Positions 27,607 to 37,289 of a stretch of DNA of 64,000 nt are shown here, piece after piece. Both the position numbers and the translations under genes were made by a program. The DNA lies in NCBI GenBank assembly GCA_041396125.1, contig JAWKZG010000003.1, forward strand, positions 1 to 64,000. Reading direction: 5' to 3'. How positions within the stretch are numbered: position 1 is the first letter of the stretch; each line of letters opens with the position of its first letter. This stretch comes from JAWKZG01 sp041396125 (GTDB lineage Bacteria; Pseudomonadota; Gammaproteobacteria; Competibacterales; Competibacteraceae). Under the pieces are notes generated by a model, which saw only the letters and a list, made by a program, of their open reading frames with translations, ran no database searches and was not told the DNA's origin.

Positions 27607-28609
27607 GCACCGGTTAAATACTCACTCAAAAAATCCGGAATACGCTGCTCCAGCCAATACTGCGGTCGCCAGGGCCAGAGGCCGCTGACAAAGCCCACGT
27701 GTCCGCCATCCGGACTCAGTTCCAGGGTGATATTCTGACTCAGTTCGGCCGCTGTGGGTACCGTGTCTGCAAACATGAACGGATCATTACGGGCATGCAC
27801 AAGCAGGGTCGGTGTTTCGATCCGGTGCAAATATTGCCGGCTGCTGGCACGACGATAATAGTCCTCGACGCCATCATAACCGTGTAATGGTGCGGTAATA
27901 CGATCATCGAACTGGAAAAATCCCGCAGCTGTGACAGTTCATTGAACGGGACCGGTGCATCGTCTCGGCTAGCGAATTTGGCGCGATAACTGGCTCGCAA
28001 GGAGCGCAGCAGATGCCATTGATAAAGCCGCGACAGGCCCTGTTGCATACGCCGGGCTGCATCGGCCAGTCGAAACGGCACCGATACCGCTGCCGCCGCC
28101 TGTAAGACACCATTGCTGCCCTGCTCTGCCAGCCATTTCAGCAGCACATTGCCCCCCAGCGAATAGCCCACCGCAGCCAGCGGACTGTCCAGCCAGCGCG
28201 CGCGCAAGGTGTCGATCACATAAGCCAGATCACCGCTATCACCAGCGTTATAACTGCGCCGCAAGCGATTCGGCTCGCCACTGCAACCGCGAAAATGCAT
28301 GACAATCCCAACCCAGCCGCGCTGCTGCAGCACGCGCAACAAACCGCGCGCATAACCGGATTCACTGGACCCTTCCAGGCCATGCAATAGAAGTATCAGC
28401 GGTGTACCTGCCGGCATAGCGGATGGCGGGCTGGTATAGTCCAGATCCAGGAAATCACCATCTGGCAATGTCAGCCGCTCACGCTGCAGAGCGGGGTATC
28501 GATCAGCCGACGCAAACCGCCGCTGCAGCACCGGCCACAGCGTTTGCAGATGTGCGCCGGGCAGCCACCAGGCTGGTTTAAAGGTACTGGGCCGGGGGGA
28601 TTTGTTCAG
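27603..28609 (-). pseudogene. YheT-like alpha/beta hydrolase, one frameshift
   Basis: An alpha/beta hydrolase of the YheT family. The nucleophile elbow is VGYSLGGNVLLKWL, the oxyanion part LLLHGLEGSSES and the late Asp and His lie in HARNDPFMF and SPDGGHVGF. A T is missing in a run at 27916-27920, which breaks the frame before YHRRA-type sequence. The conserved YheT start (PAWWLPGAHLQTLWP) is encoded upstream of the first ATG/GTG, so I extend the gene to a CTG at 28609 that has GGAG six bases ahead. Repaired length is about 335 residues, normal for the family. Substrates are probably esters or lipids. Confidence 0.72.
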
Positions 28610-28657
28610 TCTGAACTCCGTATTAATCTAAAATATTGGTTTATACAGCACCGGCGC

Positions 28658-29860
28658 TTATACAATACCGGCCTGATGCAGTTCGGCCTGCTCGGCTTCA
28701 CTCAGGCCGAGCAGTGTGCCGAAAATCTCGGCGTTATGACTGCCCAGCGCCGGGCCGGGCCAGTCAGTCCCTCCCGGTGTCTCGCTCAGTTTAGGCAGAA
28801 TGGCAGGAATCTTCAGCGGCTCGCCATCGACCTCAACCTGCTCAAACAGACCACGCGCCTGATAATGCGGATCGTTGAACATATCGGCAACGCTGTAAAT
28901 CGGCCCGGCCGGCACCCGCGCCTGCTCCATCGCAGCCAGTACATCAGCAGCGCTGTGCTGGCTGGTCCAGGCGTTAATGGCGGCGTCAACCTCCTGTTCG
29001 TGCTGCACCCGCCCGTCGTTATGGGCCAGACGCGGATCATCAGCCAGATCGGCCCGCCCGACACACGTCATTAAACGCTTGAAGATGGAATCGCCATTAC
29101 CACCGATAATGACGTATTTGCCGTCCTGGCACAGATACGTATTGGTCGGCGCGATACCCGTAATGGTCGAGCCGGAGGGTTCGCGCACCTGACCGGCTCC
29201 GTCATATTCCGGCACCACCGATTCCAGCAGATTGAATACGCTTTCAAACAGCGCGACATCCACCACCTGTCCGGCTCCGCTCTTGCCACGCTGTTGCAGC
29301 GCCAGCAAGACACCAAAAGCCGCATGCAGGCCGGCCAGCGTATCACCCATGCTCAAATTCGGCCGCACCGGCGGTTGATCGGGAAATCCATTGATATAAC
29401 GAAAACCGCCGAACCCTTCGCAGGCCGAGGCATAGCCGGGCTTGCTGGCATACGGTCCGGTCTGGCCATAGCCTGATACCCGCGCATAGATCAGCCCTGG
29501 ATTAAGCGGTTTCAGGGTGTCCGGCCCTAGCCCCCAGTTTTCCATAATGCCAGGGCGGAAATTCTCGACCAGCACATCACTTTTCAGCGCCAGTTGCTTG
29601 ACCAGCTCCTGGCCACGCGCACTTTTCAAATCCAGCGTGATACATTTTTTATTACGGCCCAGACTGCTCCACCATAACGACGTGCCATTTTTTAGAGTAC
29701 GCCAGCGGCGGATTTGATCTCCGCCCTGCGGCTGTTCGACCTTGATCACTTCGGCCCCGTAATACCCCAGCAGAGTGGCGGCAAAAGGACCGGCCAGAAA
29801 CTGTCCCAGTTCAAGCACCCGGATGCCGTGCAAGGGGCGTGCTGCTGTTACATCATTCAT
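28658..29860 (-). CDS. Class III CoA-transferase (CaiB/BaiF family)
   Basis: A 400-residue family III CoA-transferase. GIRVLELGQFLAGPFAATLLGYYGAEVIKVEQP is the typical start, and the catalytic Asp lies in PNLSMGDTLAGLHAAFGVL. It moves CoA between carboxylic acids such as carnitine, formate/oxalate or bile acid derivatives; the acids used here are unknown. ATG 29860 is divergent from the yihY-like gene. Confidence 0.86.
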   Translation of the reverse strand: MNDVTAARPLHGIRVLELGQFLAGPFAATLLGYYGAEVIKVEQPQGGDQIRRWRTLKNGTSLWWSSLGRNKKCITLDLKSARGQELVKQLALKSDVLVENFRPGIMENWGLGPDTLKPLNPGLIYARVSGYGQTGPYASKPGYASACEGFGGFRYINGFPDQPPVRPNLSMGDTLAGLHAAFGVLLALQQRGKSGAGQVVDVALFESVFNLLESVVPEYDGAGQVREPSGSTITGIAPTNTYLCQDGKYVIIGGNGDSIFKRLMTCVGRADLADDPRLAHNDGRVQHEQEVDAAINAWTSQHSAADVLAAMEQARVPAGPIYSVADMFNDPHYQARGLFEQVEVDGEPLKIPAILPKLSETPGGTDWPGPALGSHNAEIFGTLLGLSEAEQAELHQAGIV

Positions 29861-29943
29861 AACTCGTTCACCATCAGTTGTTGTTCTACGGATAGGCTGA
29901 TCTTATCATCTGTACCCAACCTCATTCGCAAGCGGAGCAATCC

Positions 29944-31275
29944 ATGCAGAGTCCAGCACAAATACAACGAATCATTCTGCGCACACTGTGGGAGCAGGAT
30001 ATTAACCAGCGCCCTGGACTGGTGCGCATTTTGATTTATTTGGGTCGCATGATATGGGGTATAGCGCGTAAATTTCTGGATGGCGATTTTAATATGCGTG
30101 CCATGAGTCTGGTATACACCACGCTCTTGTCCATTGTACCGCTGGCCGCGATCAGTTTTTCGGTATTGCGCGGCTTCGGCATACACAATCAGTTAGAACC
30201 TGCACTGCTGGAGTTTTTAGCGCCGCTGGGCGATCGCCGAATCGAGATTGTCAGCCAAATCGTGGCGTTCGTGGAAAATCTGCGACTCGGGGTGTTAAGC
30301 ACCCTCGGCATGGTGATGTTGATTTACACCATCATCGCGATGACGCACAAAGTTGAAAGTGCATTCAATGTCATTTGGCATGTCTCCAAACCGCGTTCGC
30401 TGGCGCGCCGGTTTGCGGATTATCTGAGCGTGATTCTGGTCGGACCGGTGATTGTCTTTTCCGGTGTCAGCCTGAGCCGTACGGTGCTACATAGCTCGCT
30501 CGTGCAATGGCTGGCATCGGTCGAACCCTTCGGGACACTGCTATACGGGGTCAGTTTACTGGTACCTTATTTACTGATTTGCGGTGGTTTTGCGTTCCTG
30601 TACGGCTTTGTCCCCAATACCCGAGTCAAATTCAGCGCAGCCATTTTGGGCGGCGTGTTCTCCGGCTTGCTGTGGTCAGCGGCCAGCGTGATCTTCGCCA
30701 ATCTGGTGGCTAACTCCTCCAATTATTCCGCCATTTATGCCGGTTTTGCCGGTGCGGTACTGTTCATGGTGTGGATTTATATCGGCTGGCTGATCATTCT
30801 GGTCGGCGGACAGGTCGCTTTTTACTGGCAGAATCCGCGCTTTCTCGATCCGCGCACGGAAAAAGCCGTGCTGACCAGTCGTGAAGCCGAGGAAGTCGCG
30901 CTGGAACTGATGACCCTGATCGGCCGGGCACATTACCGCCATGAACCGCTCTGGACGTTTTCCAGTCTGGAGCAGCACCGGCAGGATTTACAACCGGATA
31001 TTTTATTGCGCGAACTGCGCCGGCTGGAAGCACGCGGTCTGATTATCACCACCAGCACCCAGCCACCCAGTTACCTGCCCGCCCGCGATGTGAGCAATAT
31101 TCAGGTCAGTGAAATTCTGCAGATGGTGCGCGGTCGTGATCAGACTGAAATGCCCAGCCTGCCCAGCGTCGCTGCATTAATGGATAAAGTCGATGCAGCC
31201 ATCAGCGAAACTGTAGGCACACTCAGCCTGAAGGATTTAATCGAGCGCGCCGAGGCCGGGGAACAGTTCGCCTGA
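29944..31275 (+). CDS. YihY/BrkB family inner-membrane protein
   Basis: A 443-residue protein with six membrane helices in the first 300 residues, followed by a soluble winged-helix-like C-terminal region of about 130 residues. FNMRAMSLVYTTLLSIVPLAAISFSVL and NTRVKFSAAILGGVFSGLLW are family landmarks. YihY proteins were once called RNase BN by mistake; their real role is unsettled, probably envelope or lipid transport related. A YdcF-like gene follows. Confidence 0.82.
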   Translation: MQSPAQIQRIILRTLWEQDINQRPGLVRILIYLGRMIWGIARKFLDGDFNMRAMSLVYTTLLSIVPLAAISFSVLRGFGIHNQLEPALLEFLAPLGDRRIEIVSQIVAFVENLRLGVLSTLGMVMLIYTIIAMTHKVESAFNVIWHVSKPRSLARRFADYLSVILVGPVIVFSGVSLSRTVLHSSLVQWLASVEPFGTLLYGVSLLVPYLLICGGFAFLYGFVPNTRVKFSAAILGGVFSGLLWSAASVIFANLVANSSNYSAIYAGFAGAVLFMVWIYIGWLIILVGGQVAFYWQNPRFLDPRTEKAVLTSREAEEVALELMTLIGRAHYRHEPLWTFSSLEQHRQDLQPDILLRELRRLEARGLIITTSTQPPSYLPARDVSNIQVSEILQMVRGRDQTEMPSLPSVAALMDKVDAAISETVGTLSLKDLIERAEAGEQFA

Positions 31276-31296
31276 CCAGGCCCGGAACCTGTATCG

Positions 31297-31950
31297 ATGA
31301 ATCTGCGTTCCAACATGCGAAAGCTGGCGCTAGCGCTGCTTGTATTATTGGCCTTGGTGATTCTTTTTCATCAGTATCTGCTGCGCAGCGCTGGCGACTG
31401 GCTGGTACAAAGCGAGCCGCTTACACGGGCGGATGCTGCCCTGGTCCTGAATACCGGGGTTGAAATCTACGCCCGTTTACGGGAAGCCGCCGCGCTTTAC
31501 CGGGACGGCTTCGTCGATCAGGTCGTGCTTAACGGCAATCGCAAGGTTGATGAACTGCGTGCACTGGAACAGCAAGGCTACCAGCCGCTGCTGCCCTGGC
31601 ATGCGGAAAACGCTCACATATTGCATTTTTTAGGGGTCGACCCGGAAGATATCATCGCGATCAGTGCCGAGGATGCCTACGACACCGTCAGCGAAGCAAG
31701 CAGTGTCGGCAAACAGCTGCTTGCCCAGGGGATACGCTCAGTCATCGTCACGACCAGCAAGTTCCATACCCGGCGTGCCGGATTCATCTGGCGCAACCTG
31801 TACGGCCAACAGCTTAAGATACAAACCGCTGCGGCCCGCGATGATCCTTATGATCCGGCTAACTGGTGGCGCAGTGGGCGACAGATCCGCTGGGTTCTGG
31901 CCGAATACGGTGCCTGGCTGTTTTACTACTGGAAAACAGGATTATTCTGA
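31297..31950 (+). CDS. YdcF/SanA-like DUF218 membrane-anchored protein
   Basis: A 217-residue protein with one N-terminal membrane helix (KLALALLVLLALVILFHQYLL) and a DUF218 domain: ADAALVLNTGVEIYARLREAAALY, VLNGNRKVDELRALE, DAYDTVSEASSVGKQLL and IVTTSKFHTRRAGFIW. Family members act at the envelope (ElyC, SanA). A second ATG at 31315 is also possible. It ends convergent with a small secreted protein gene. Confidence 0.78.
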   Translation: MNLRSNMRKLALALLVLLALVILFHQYLLRSAGDWLVQSEPLTRADAALVLNTGVEIYARLREAAALYRDGFVDQVVLNGNRKVDELRALEQQGYQPLLPWHAENAHILHFLGVDPEDIIAISAEDAYDTVSEASSVGKQLLAQGIRSVIVTTSKFHTRRAGFIWRNLYGQQLKIQTAAARDDPYDPANWWRSGRQIRWVLAEYGAWLFYYWKTGLF

Positions 31951-31993
31951 AAAGCCATAGCTATTTTTTATAAGTTACCCGCAAAACATAGAA

Positions 31994-32371
31994 TTACTGA
32001 AATTCCGTTTGCAAGTAATAGGTCGCATTACCACGGGTTGGGCCAACGATGATTTTGAACTGCCCTGTACCGCCGTCGGGCAGTATGTCTTGCCATTCGG
32101 TCGTATCGTCACCTTCATCCGCACCGATGAGTGGCGTCCAGCTGCCTTCCACTTCACCGTACAGCTGAAACACCGCGTTGTCTTCCTCTGCGCTGACACC
32201 AACCCATAACTCCCGTCCGGGTTGCGCATAAAACAGATACTCATCGGCATCCCCGCGAATCACCGCCCCTTCCCATTCCATCTCTTCCGGCAAGGTTCCG
32301 ATGTCTTCAGTGATTCCAGCATACGCAAAATGGCACGTCAGATATACGATCAAGCACAGTATTTGCTTCAT
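31994..32371 (-). CDS. Small secreted protein, pre-peptidase C-terminal/PliG-like fold
   Basis: A 125-residue protein with a signal peptide (MKQILCLIVYLTCHFAYA). The mature part, with DEYLFYAQPGRELWVGVSAE, NAVFQLYGEVEG and GTGQFKIIVGPTRGNATYYL, follows the beta-sandwich pattern of pre-peptidase C-terminal domains and g-type lysozyme inhibitors (PliG). ATG 32371 is chosen for the signal peptide. A role in lysozyme resistance is a guess from fold resemblance only. Confidence 0.6.
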   Translation of the reverse strand: MKQILCLIVYLTCHFAYAGITEDIGTLPEEMEWEGAVIRGDADEYLFYAQPGRELWVGVSAEEDNAVFQLYGEVEGSWTPLIGADEGDDTTEWQDILPDGGTGQFKIIVGPTRGNATYYLQTEFQ

Positions 32372-32414
32372 AACACGCTCTCCGTACAGGGTGGTTGGCC
32401 TGGGGTCCACTGCT

Positions 32415-32621
32415 CTATTGCTCTGGTGACTCGTTATTAGCCTTCTTCTTGCGCAATCGTTTCAGCGTTTCCCAGGCGGGCAAGGCTGCCAGCCCGCCCA
32501 GCAAACCACTGATATAACCCGGCAACGCCGCCGCGAACAAGACGCCCCAAATGATGCTCGCCACATAGCTTACTGCCAGCACAATGGCGATAGTCAGCAC
32601 TAACATTCCGATAATGGCCAT
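32415..32621 (-). CDS. Small membrane protein of unknown function
   Basis: A 68-residue protein with two hydrophobic segments (residues 4-30 and 33-48) and a basic tail (LKRLRKKKANNESPEQ). No family recognised. It sits 38 bases downstream of the LDH2-type gene on the same strand and before the secreted protein, so it could be part of either unit. Confidence 0.5.
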   Translation of the reverse strand: MAIIGMLVLTIAIVLAVSYVASIIWGVLFAAALPGYISGLLGGLAALPAWETLKRLRKKKANNESPEQ

Positions 32622-32659
32622 ATTAAAAACCTCTATTCAGACTTAAACCGACAAGGCGC

Positions 32660-33712
32660 TCAGCGCGGCGCGGGGACGGCAATCTTCATGTCTTCCGCCC
32701 ATTGCGTCAGCGTTTGCATAATGCCCGAATGCAATTTAACCCCATTCTGCAACTGCTCCGTGCGCCGTTGCAAACCACCCTCGCCTGGCAAACGCACGGG
32801 GGGTGCGCCCTCGGGTACCCGTACCGCACGGCAGGCTGCCGCCAGAAAACTACTTTCGCGGGTAAACGCGTCCAGCCCGCCAAAGGCATTCGGATCGATC
32901 AGTTGCACAAAGACTGACGCCCCCCAGCGATCCGGCTTTTCGGCTCGCCCGTATCCAGCCAGCGCCGAGGTCATCACTTCAACCAATAACCCCAGAGCGA
33001 ACCCTTTATGACCCCGGTCAAGCCCACCCAAGGGCATGATCGTGCCCGGCGGATCGTCGAACAGAACTGATGGATTATCCGTCGCTTGCCCCTGATTATC
33101 CTTGACCCACGGCCCCGGCAAGCGGCCGCCTTCTTTGTGCAAACGACCGGTCAGACCGTTGGTGGTGGTCGAGGCACTGACGTCGATCAGGATCGGAGCA
33201 CCCTCCGTAGGAATGCCGACCGCAATCGGATTGGGGGTGTATACCGCCTCCAGACCGCCATGCGGCGACACCGAGGCAATCGCCGGATCGGAGCTCATCA
33301 ACAAGACCAGATAACCGCGATCCGTAGCGGCCTTGAGATAGGCCTGCAGGCAAGCGATATGATGACTGCGGCGAATCGCCACTGACACGACTCCGTGCTC
33401 GGCCAGTCGTTCTGCTGCCAGCTCGATCGCTTTGACCACCAGCCAGGGGCCAGGCAGAAAAAGGCCGTCCCAGACCACCGTGGCACCACGATCAGTGATA
33501 ACGTCAGGCTCTTCACTTAGCGCCATCTTGCCTTGTTTGATGCTGTTCAGGTACGGCCCCAGCAGCGCCAGACCGTGGGTGTCATGGCCGAACAAATCGC
33601 CCTCGACCAGAATCTCGGCAACGATTTCCGCACGCTCGGCAGGCAACCCGCTGGCCGTTAATAATTGGCTGGCAAACTGTCGCAGCGTCGCGGCTTCGTA
33701 ACGATTAGTCAT
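32660..33712 (-). CDS. Malate/L-lactate/sulfolactate dehydrogenase family (LDH2) oxidoreductase
   Basis: A 350-residue NAD(P)-dependent dehydrogenase of the LDH2/MDH2 fold, unrelated to classical Rossmann MDH. GDLFGHDTHGLALL holds the catalytic His, and VAIRRSHHIACL, TPNPIAVGIP and GHKGFALGLLVEV are typical. It reduces 2-keto acids or oxidises 2-hydroxy acids. It follows the UxaA-family gene by 46 bases, so both probably serve one hydroxy-acid pathway. A sulfolactate dehydrogenase is one option in this family. Confidence 0.84.
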   Translation of the reverse strand: MTNRYEAATLRQFASQLLTASGLPAERAEIVAEILVEGDLFGHDTHGLALLGPYLNSIKQGKMALSEEPDVITDRGATVVWDGLFLPGPWLVVKAIELAAERLAEHGVVSVAIRRSHHIACLQAYLKAATDRGYLVLLMSSDPAIASVSPHGGLEAVYTPNPIAVGIPTEGAPILIDVSASTTTNGLTGRLHKEGGRLPGPWVKDNQGQATDNPSVLFDDPPGTIMPLGGLDRGHKGFALGLLVEVMTSALAGYGRAEKPDRWGASVFVQLIDPNAFGGLDAFTRESSFLAAACRAVRVPEGAPPVRLPGEGGLQRRTEQLQNGVKLHSGIMQTLTQWAEDMKIAVPAPR

Positions 33713-33758
33713 TAATGTTCCTCTTAGTGGGTATCTTGTGTTTATCTCAGAGCTTATT

Positions 33759-34952
33759 TCAGGCCACCGAAGGCAGGCAGGCTGGCCCCAGCGGTTCGAA
33801 GGTTTTGTAGGTCATGATAAATTCCTGATGGCCGAGTTGCTCGGATTTAGTTTGCTCGCCGGCAGCAACGCGCTGGATCAGCTCGTAAATGTCCCGCCCG
33901 ACCTCGTCCAGCGTGGCCGCGCCATCCAGCATACGACCCGCGTTGACATCCATATCGTCGCTCATGCGGGCGTAGGTTTTCGGGTTGGCGCAAACTTTAA
34001 TCACCGGGGCTATCGCCGAGCCAACCACCGAACCGCGCCCGGTGGAGAATAAAATCACATGGCTGCCACAAGCGATCAGCTCTGCAATTTCGGCATTATC
34101 GTTAATATTCGGAAAACCAAAGCGCGGCTCCCCGTCCGGCACTACATCCAGCAGATACAGCCCGCCGTGCGGCGGAATATCGCCCGGTTTGATAATGCCG
34201 CTAATCTGCGACTGGCCACTCTTGGCATAGGCCCCCAGGGATTTTTCCTCGATCGTGCTCAAGCCGCCGTCGGCATTGCCCGGCGCAAAGCTGGCGTGCC
34301 CCAAAGTGGCATAATAACGCGCTGCTTTAGCAACGCAGGCTTTGAGTTCATCGCCCAGTTCCGGTGTGACCGCACGCTCGGCCATCCAGTGCTCCATGCC
34401 GATCAATTCGCCGGTTTCTTCAAAAATACAGGCGGCGTTTTGTTCAATCAGAAAATCAAATGCCCGCCCCATGGCTGGATTGGCCGTCAGTCCGCTGGTC
34501 GCATCCGAACCGCCGCAGATGGTCCCAACCACCAGTTCCGACAGATCCATCTCGACCCGGGGTGTCTGGGTCAGTGCCGCCAGCTGCTGGGCAACCCAGT
34601 CCTGCCCTTCTGCAATGGTTTTACGGGTACCACCGGTGGCCTGGATGCCAATGGTTTTGACGGGCCGCTCGCTGGCCTCGACAGCGCGTGCCAGCTGGTT
34701 GCGATTAAAGCTCTCGCAGCCCAGCGATACCAGCAGAACTGCACCGACATTCGGATGGGTGCACAAACGCTGCATCATGGTTTGGGCATATTCATTCGGA
34801 TAACAGCCGGGGAAGCCGATCAGATGCACACCCTCGGCGCGATGCGGATACACAATCTCGCGCGCAACATGGTGCGCACACTCGACCAGATAGGCAACGA
34901 CCACAATATTCCGGATACCTTTGCGGCCATCGGCTCTGAGATACGCTTGCAT
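33759..34952 (-). CDS. UxaA-family hydratase/lyase, large-domain only
   Basis: A 397-residue protein equal to the C-terminal part of altronate/galactarate dehydratases. YLRADGRKGIRNIVVVAYLVECAHHVA, GFPGCYPNEYAQTMMQRLC, VSLGCESFN, TICGGSDATSGLTANPAMGRAFD and FSTGRGSVVGSAIAPVIKVCANP are family landmarks, including Cys residues for an Fe centre. The N-terminal SAF domain is absent and no separate SAF gene is beside it. Large-subunit-only architecture also occurs in sulfolactate sulfo-lyase SuyB. Substrate uncertain: sugar acid or sulfolactate-like. Confidence 0.8.
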   Translation of the reverse strand: MQAYLRADGRKGIRNIVVVAYLVECAHHVAREIVYPHRAEGVHLIGFPGCYPNEYAQTMMQRLCTHPNVGAVLLVSLGCESFNRNQLARAVEASERPVKTIGIQATGGTRKTIAEGQDWVAQQLAALTQTPRVEMDLSELVVGTICGGSDATSGLTANPAMGRAFDFLIEQNAACIFEETGELIGMEHWMAERAVTPELGDELKACVAKAARYYATLGHASFAPGNADGGLSTIEEKSLGAYAKSGQSQISGIIKPGDIPPHGGLYLLDVVPDGEPRFGFPNINDNAEIAELIACGSHVILFSTGRGSVVGSAIAPVIKVCANPKTYARMSDDMDVNAGRMLDGAATLDEVGRDIYELIQRVAAGEQTKSEQLGHQEFIMTYKTFEPLGPACLPSVA

Positions 34953-35018
34953 GGTTCCTCCTGCTGCTGAATGATTAGATTACGCTATAGTCTAGCCTGA
35001 ACTGCCCGCCCCTGCCCG

Positions 35019-35063
35019 AGCACCCGCATCTGAGCGCCCGCATCTGATCACCGGCAGGTGATC
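35019..35063. repeat. Tandem 14-base repeat and adjoining palindrome
   Basis: GAGCACCCGCATCT and GAGCGCCCGCATCT are tandem copies at 35019-35046, followed by GATCACC-GGCA-GGTGATC at 35046-35063. They lie in the 200-base gap between two divergent genes, where an operator or REP-like element would fit. Confidence 0.5.
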
Positions 35064-35153
35064 GGGCACTGTATTAGCCAGTGCTTTGCAATACACTGAA
35101 TTTTTATATTGCTACACTAGTCCAACAAGTCAAACAGCTAGCAATTTCAAACC

Positions 35154-35860
35154 GTGACGAGCAAAGACAAACAGATCGCAAATCGTTCCTCGACCCAGGA
35201 GGTGGCCAAGTTTCTGGGCCAGGCCCGAGCCTTGACCCAGGCGGCTAATGCAGGTCGTCTGATTTTCGCCCTGGACGCCACTGCCAGCCGCCAGCCGACC
35301 TGGGACAGTGCCTGTGAACTGCAGGCCGAGATGTTCAACGCAGCAGCTACGGCGGCAAATGGCAAGCTGCTGGTACAATTATGCTGGTATCGCGGCATCG
35401 GTGATTTCGGTGCTGCCGAGTGGACCCCGAATGCTGCCGGACTGATCAAGCAGATGGAAAACGTCTACTGCGTGGGCGGCCGCACCCAGATCGCCCGGGT
35501 GCTGAATCATGCCCTGCAGGAATCGCAGCGGCAGCGGATTCATTCCTGGTCTTTGTCGGGGATTGCATGGAAGAAGACCCCGGTCGCTTGTATGAGCTGG
35601 CGGGGCAATTGAAAATACTACGTATTCCGGTCTTCATGTTTCATGAAGGCAGAGAACCTCTGGCCGCTGGTGTTTTTCGCGAAATCGCAGCTCTCAGCGG
35701 CGGTGCCTATTGCCCGTTCGACACCGCTGCGGCTGATCAACTGCGGCAGTTACTGCGCGGCGTCGGTGCTTTCAGTGCCGGCGGCTTGAGCGCATTGCAG
35801 CAGTTGGCACAGCGCGAAGGCGGTCAATTACTCAAACTGGTTAAACAGATTGACCGATGA
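35154..35860 (+). pseudogene. VWA-domain-like protein, one frameshift
   Basis: A GTG-started gene for a protein of about 235 residues. AGRLIFALDATASRQPTWD is a VWA-type metal-ion-dependent adhesion site variant (DATAS), and later DSFLVFVGDCMEED and IPVFMFHEGREPLAAGVFREIAALSGGAY match the VWA fold. The frame breaks near 35522-35526; one missing base restores it. It overlaps the next gene by ATGA. VWA/J-domain gene pairs of this kind are seen in other proteobacteria, without a defined function that I know. Confidence 0.72.
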
Positions 35861-36645
35861 TGGGGTATTTCCTGTTACTACTGAGCCTGCTGATGTTCGG
35901 GCTCTGGTATTTCCAGCGCTGGAGCCAGGCGGTCGGACCGGAACGCACCAAGCGGGTTCTGAAAAAGCGGGTATCGGCGCTCTACTGCTGGCCGGGGTGG
36001 TGTTAGCCGTGCGCAGCGGTTCGGTGCTGCTGGCGTTACTGCCGGTACTGGCGCTGGCCTTCAATCGTATTCTGATGCTGCTCTCGTTGCTATCACGCTA
36101 CACCCCGTTCGCGCACTGGCTGGCGGCGCATCTGGCCCAACGCTCCAATCAGGCCCGTGCTGGTGCCGGCACGGGTGCGGCAGGCAGTGCAGCCCAGCCC
36201 AGTTCGATCAGCACCAAATATTTTGATATGACCCTGGATCAGGCCAACGGTGTGTTTGAAGGTACCGTGCGCACCGGCCCGCACGCCGGCGCAACGCTTT
36301 CGCAGCTGGACTTGCCGGTCTTGCTGGAGCTGTATCGCAATGCCACCGACGATCCGCAGTCACAAGCGGTATTGGAAGCGTTTCTGGATTATCGTTTCGG
36401 CGACAGCTGGCGACAGCCGGCGGACGCGGGCACCAGCCACGGACAGAGCGATGACGTCACGCTGGATGCGACCATGACACCGGCCCAGGCCTACTCCAGT
36501 TCTGGGTCTGCAACCCGGTGCCAGCAAAGAAGAGATCCGCCGGGCGCACCGGCATCTCAGCCAACGCCTGCACCCGGATCATGGCGGCAACGACGCCCTG
36601 TGCAGCCTGATCAATCAGGCGCGCGATGTGCTGCTGAAACATTAG
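35857..36645 (+). pseudogene. Membrane-anchored J-domain (DnaJ-like) protein, two frameshifts
   Basis: ATG 35857 starts MMGYFLLLLSLLMFGLWYFQ, an N-terminal anchor; further hydrophobic segments follow, then a soluble part and a C-terminal J-domain with the sequence LHPDHGGND, which contains the HPD tripeptide that activates Hsp70. The stop is TAG 36643-36645. One A is missing in the A-run at 35962-35966 and one base is extra around 36497-36500; repairing both gives a continuous 262-residue protein. An open frame running on through pqiA is only a consequence of these shifts. It would recruit DnaK to the membrane. Confidence 0.75.
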
Positions 36646-36680
36646 CCGGGACAGCTCTGGTCAGATACCGATTCCACCGC

Positions 36681-37289
36681 ATGTCACCCGACCAGCTCAT
36701 TGCCTGTCACGATTGCGATTTATTGCAGCACCGCCGTCAGTTACACGATGGAGAAACCGCCCGTTGCGCGCGCTGTCGGGCCTTTTTGTACAAACGCAAG
36801 CCCGATAGCATCAATCGCGCGCTGGCGTTAACACTGACCTCGTTGATTCTGTTTACGCTGGCCAATTCGTTTCCGTTCCTGTCCATGCAGGTACAGGGCC
36901 GGGAGCAATCCATCTCCTTACTCTCGGCGGTCTGGTCACTGTACGAAGAGCAGCAATGGCTGTTAGCCTCGTGTGTCGGCTTTCTGATCCTGCTGGCACC
37001 GCTGCTGAAGCTGCTCGGCCTGTTGTATCTTTTACTGCCGCTGAGTCTGGGCCGGGCGCTGCCACGGTCACCGCTGACTTATCGGATAGTCGAGCTGCTG
37101 ACACCCTGGAGTATGATGGAGGTGTATCTGATCGGCACGCTGGTCGCGCTGGTCAAACTCATGGAGCTGGCTCATATCGTGCTGGGATTATCCTTCTGGT
37201 CCTTCATTGGACTGATCATCTGCGAAACGGCAGCTGGTATCGCACTCGATGGCGTCTCGCTCTGGCAACGCCTGGAGCAAAAACGATGA
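36681..37289 (+). CDS. PqiA domain membrane protein, first copy
   Basis: A 202-residue PqiA-domain protein. A Cys4 zinc-ribbon-like start (ACHDCDLLQHRR then ARCARC) is followed by four helices with ALALTLTSLILFTLANSFPFL and ELLTPWSMMEVYLIG. It is half the size of E. coli PqiA, which has two such domains; the second half is the next gene. ATG 36681 chosen as the first start after the J-domain stop. It overlaps the next start (ATGA). Confidence 0.82.
   Translation: MSPDQLIACHDCDLLQHRRQLHDGETARCARCRAFLYKRKPDSINRALALTLTSLILFTLANSFPFLSMQVQGREQSISLLSAVWSLYEEQQWLLASCVGFLILLAPLLKLLGLLYLLLPLSLGRALPRSPLTYRIVELLTPWSMMEVYLIGTLVALVKLMELAHIVLGLSFWSFIGLIICETAAGIALDGVSLWQRLEQKR

Noticed and set aside
34059..34970. 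Plus-strand ORF of 303 codons
   Set aside because: Antisense to the UxaA-family gene, no recognisable domain, a high-GC shadow frame.
35850..37289. A 479-residue J-domain/PqiA fusion protein
   Set aside because: It results from two frameshifts. In the repaired frame the J-domain protein ends at TAG 36643-36645 and PqiA starts separately at 36681.
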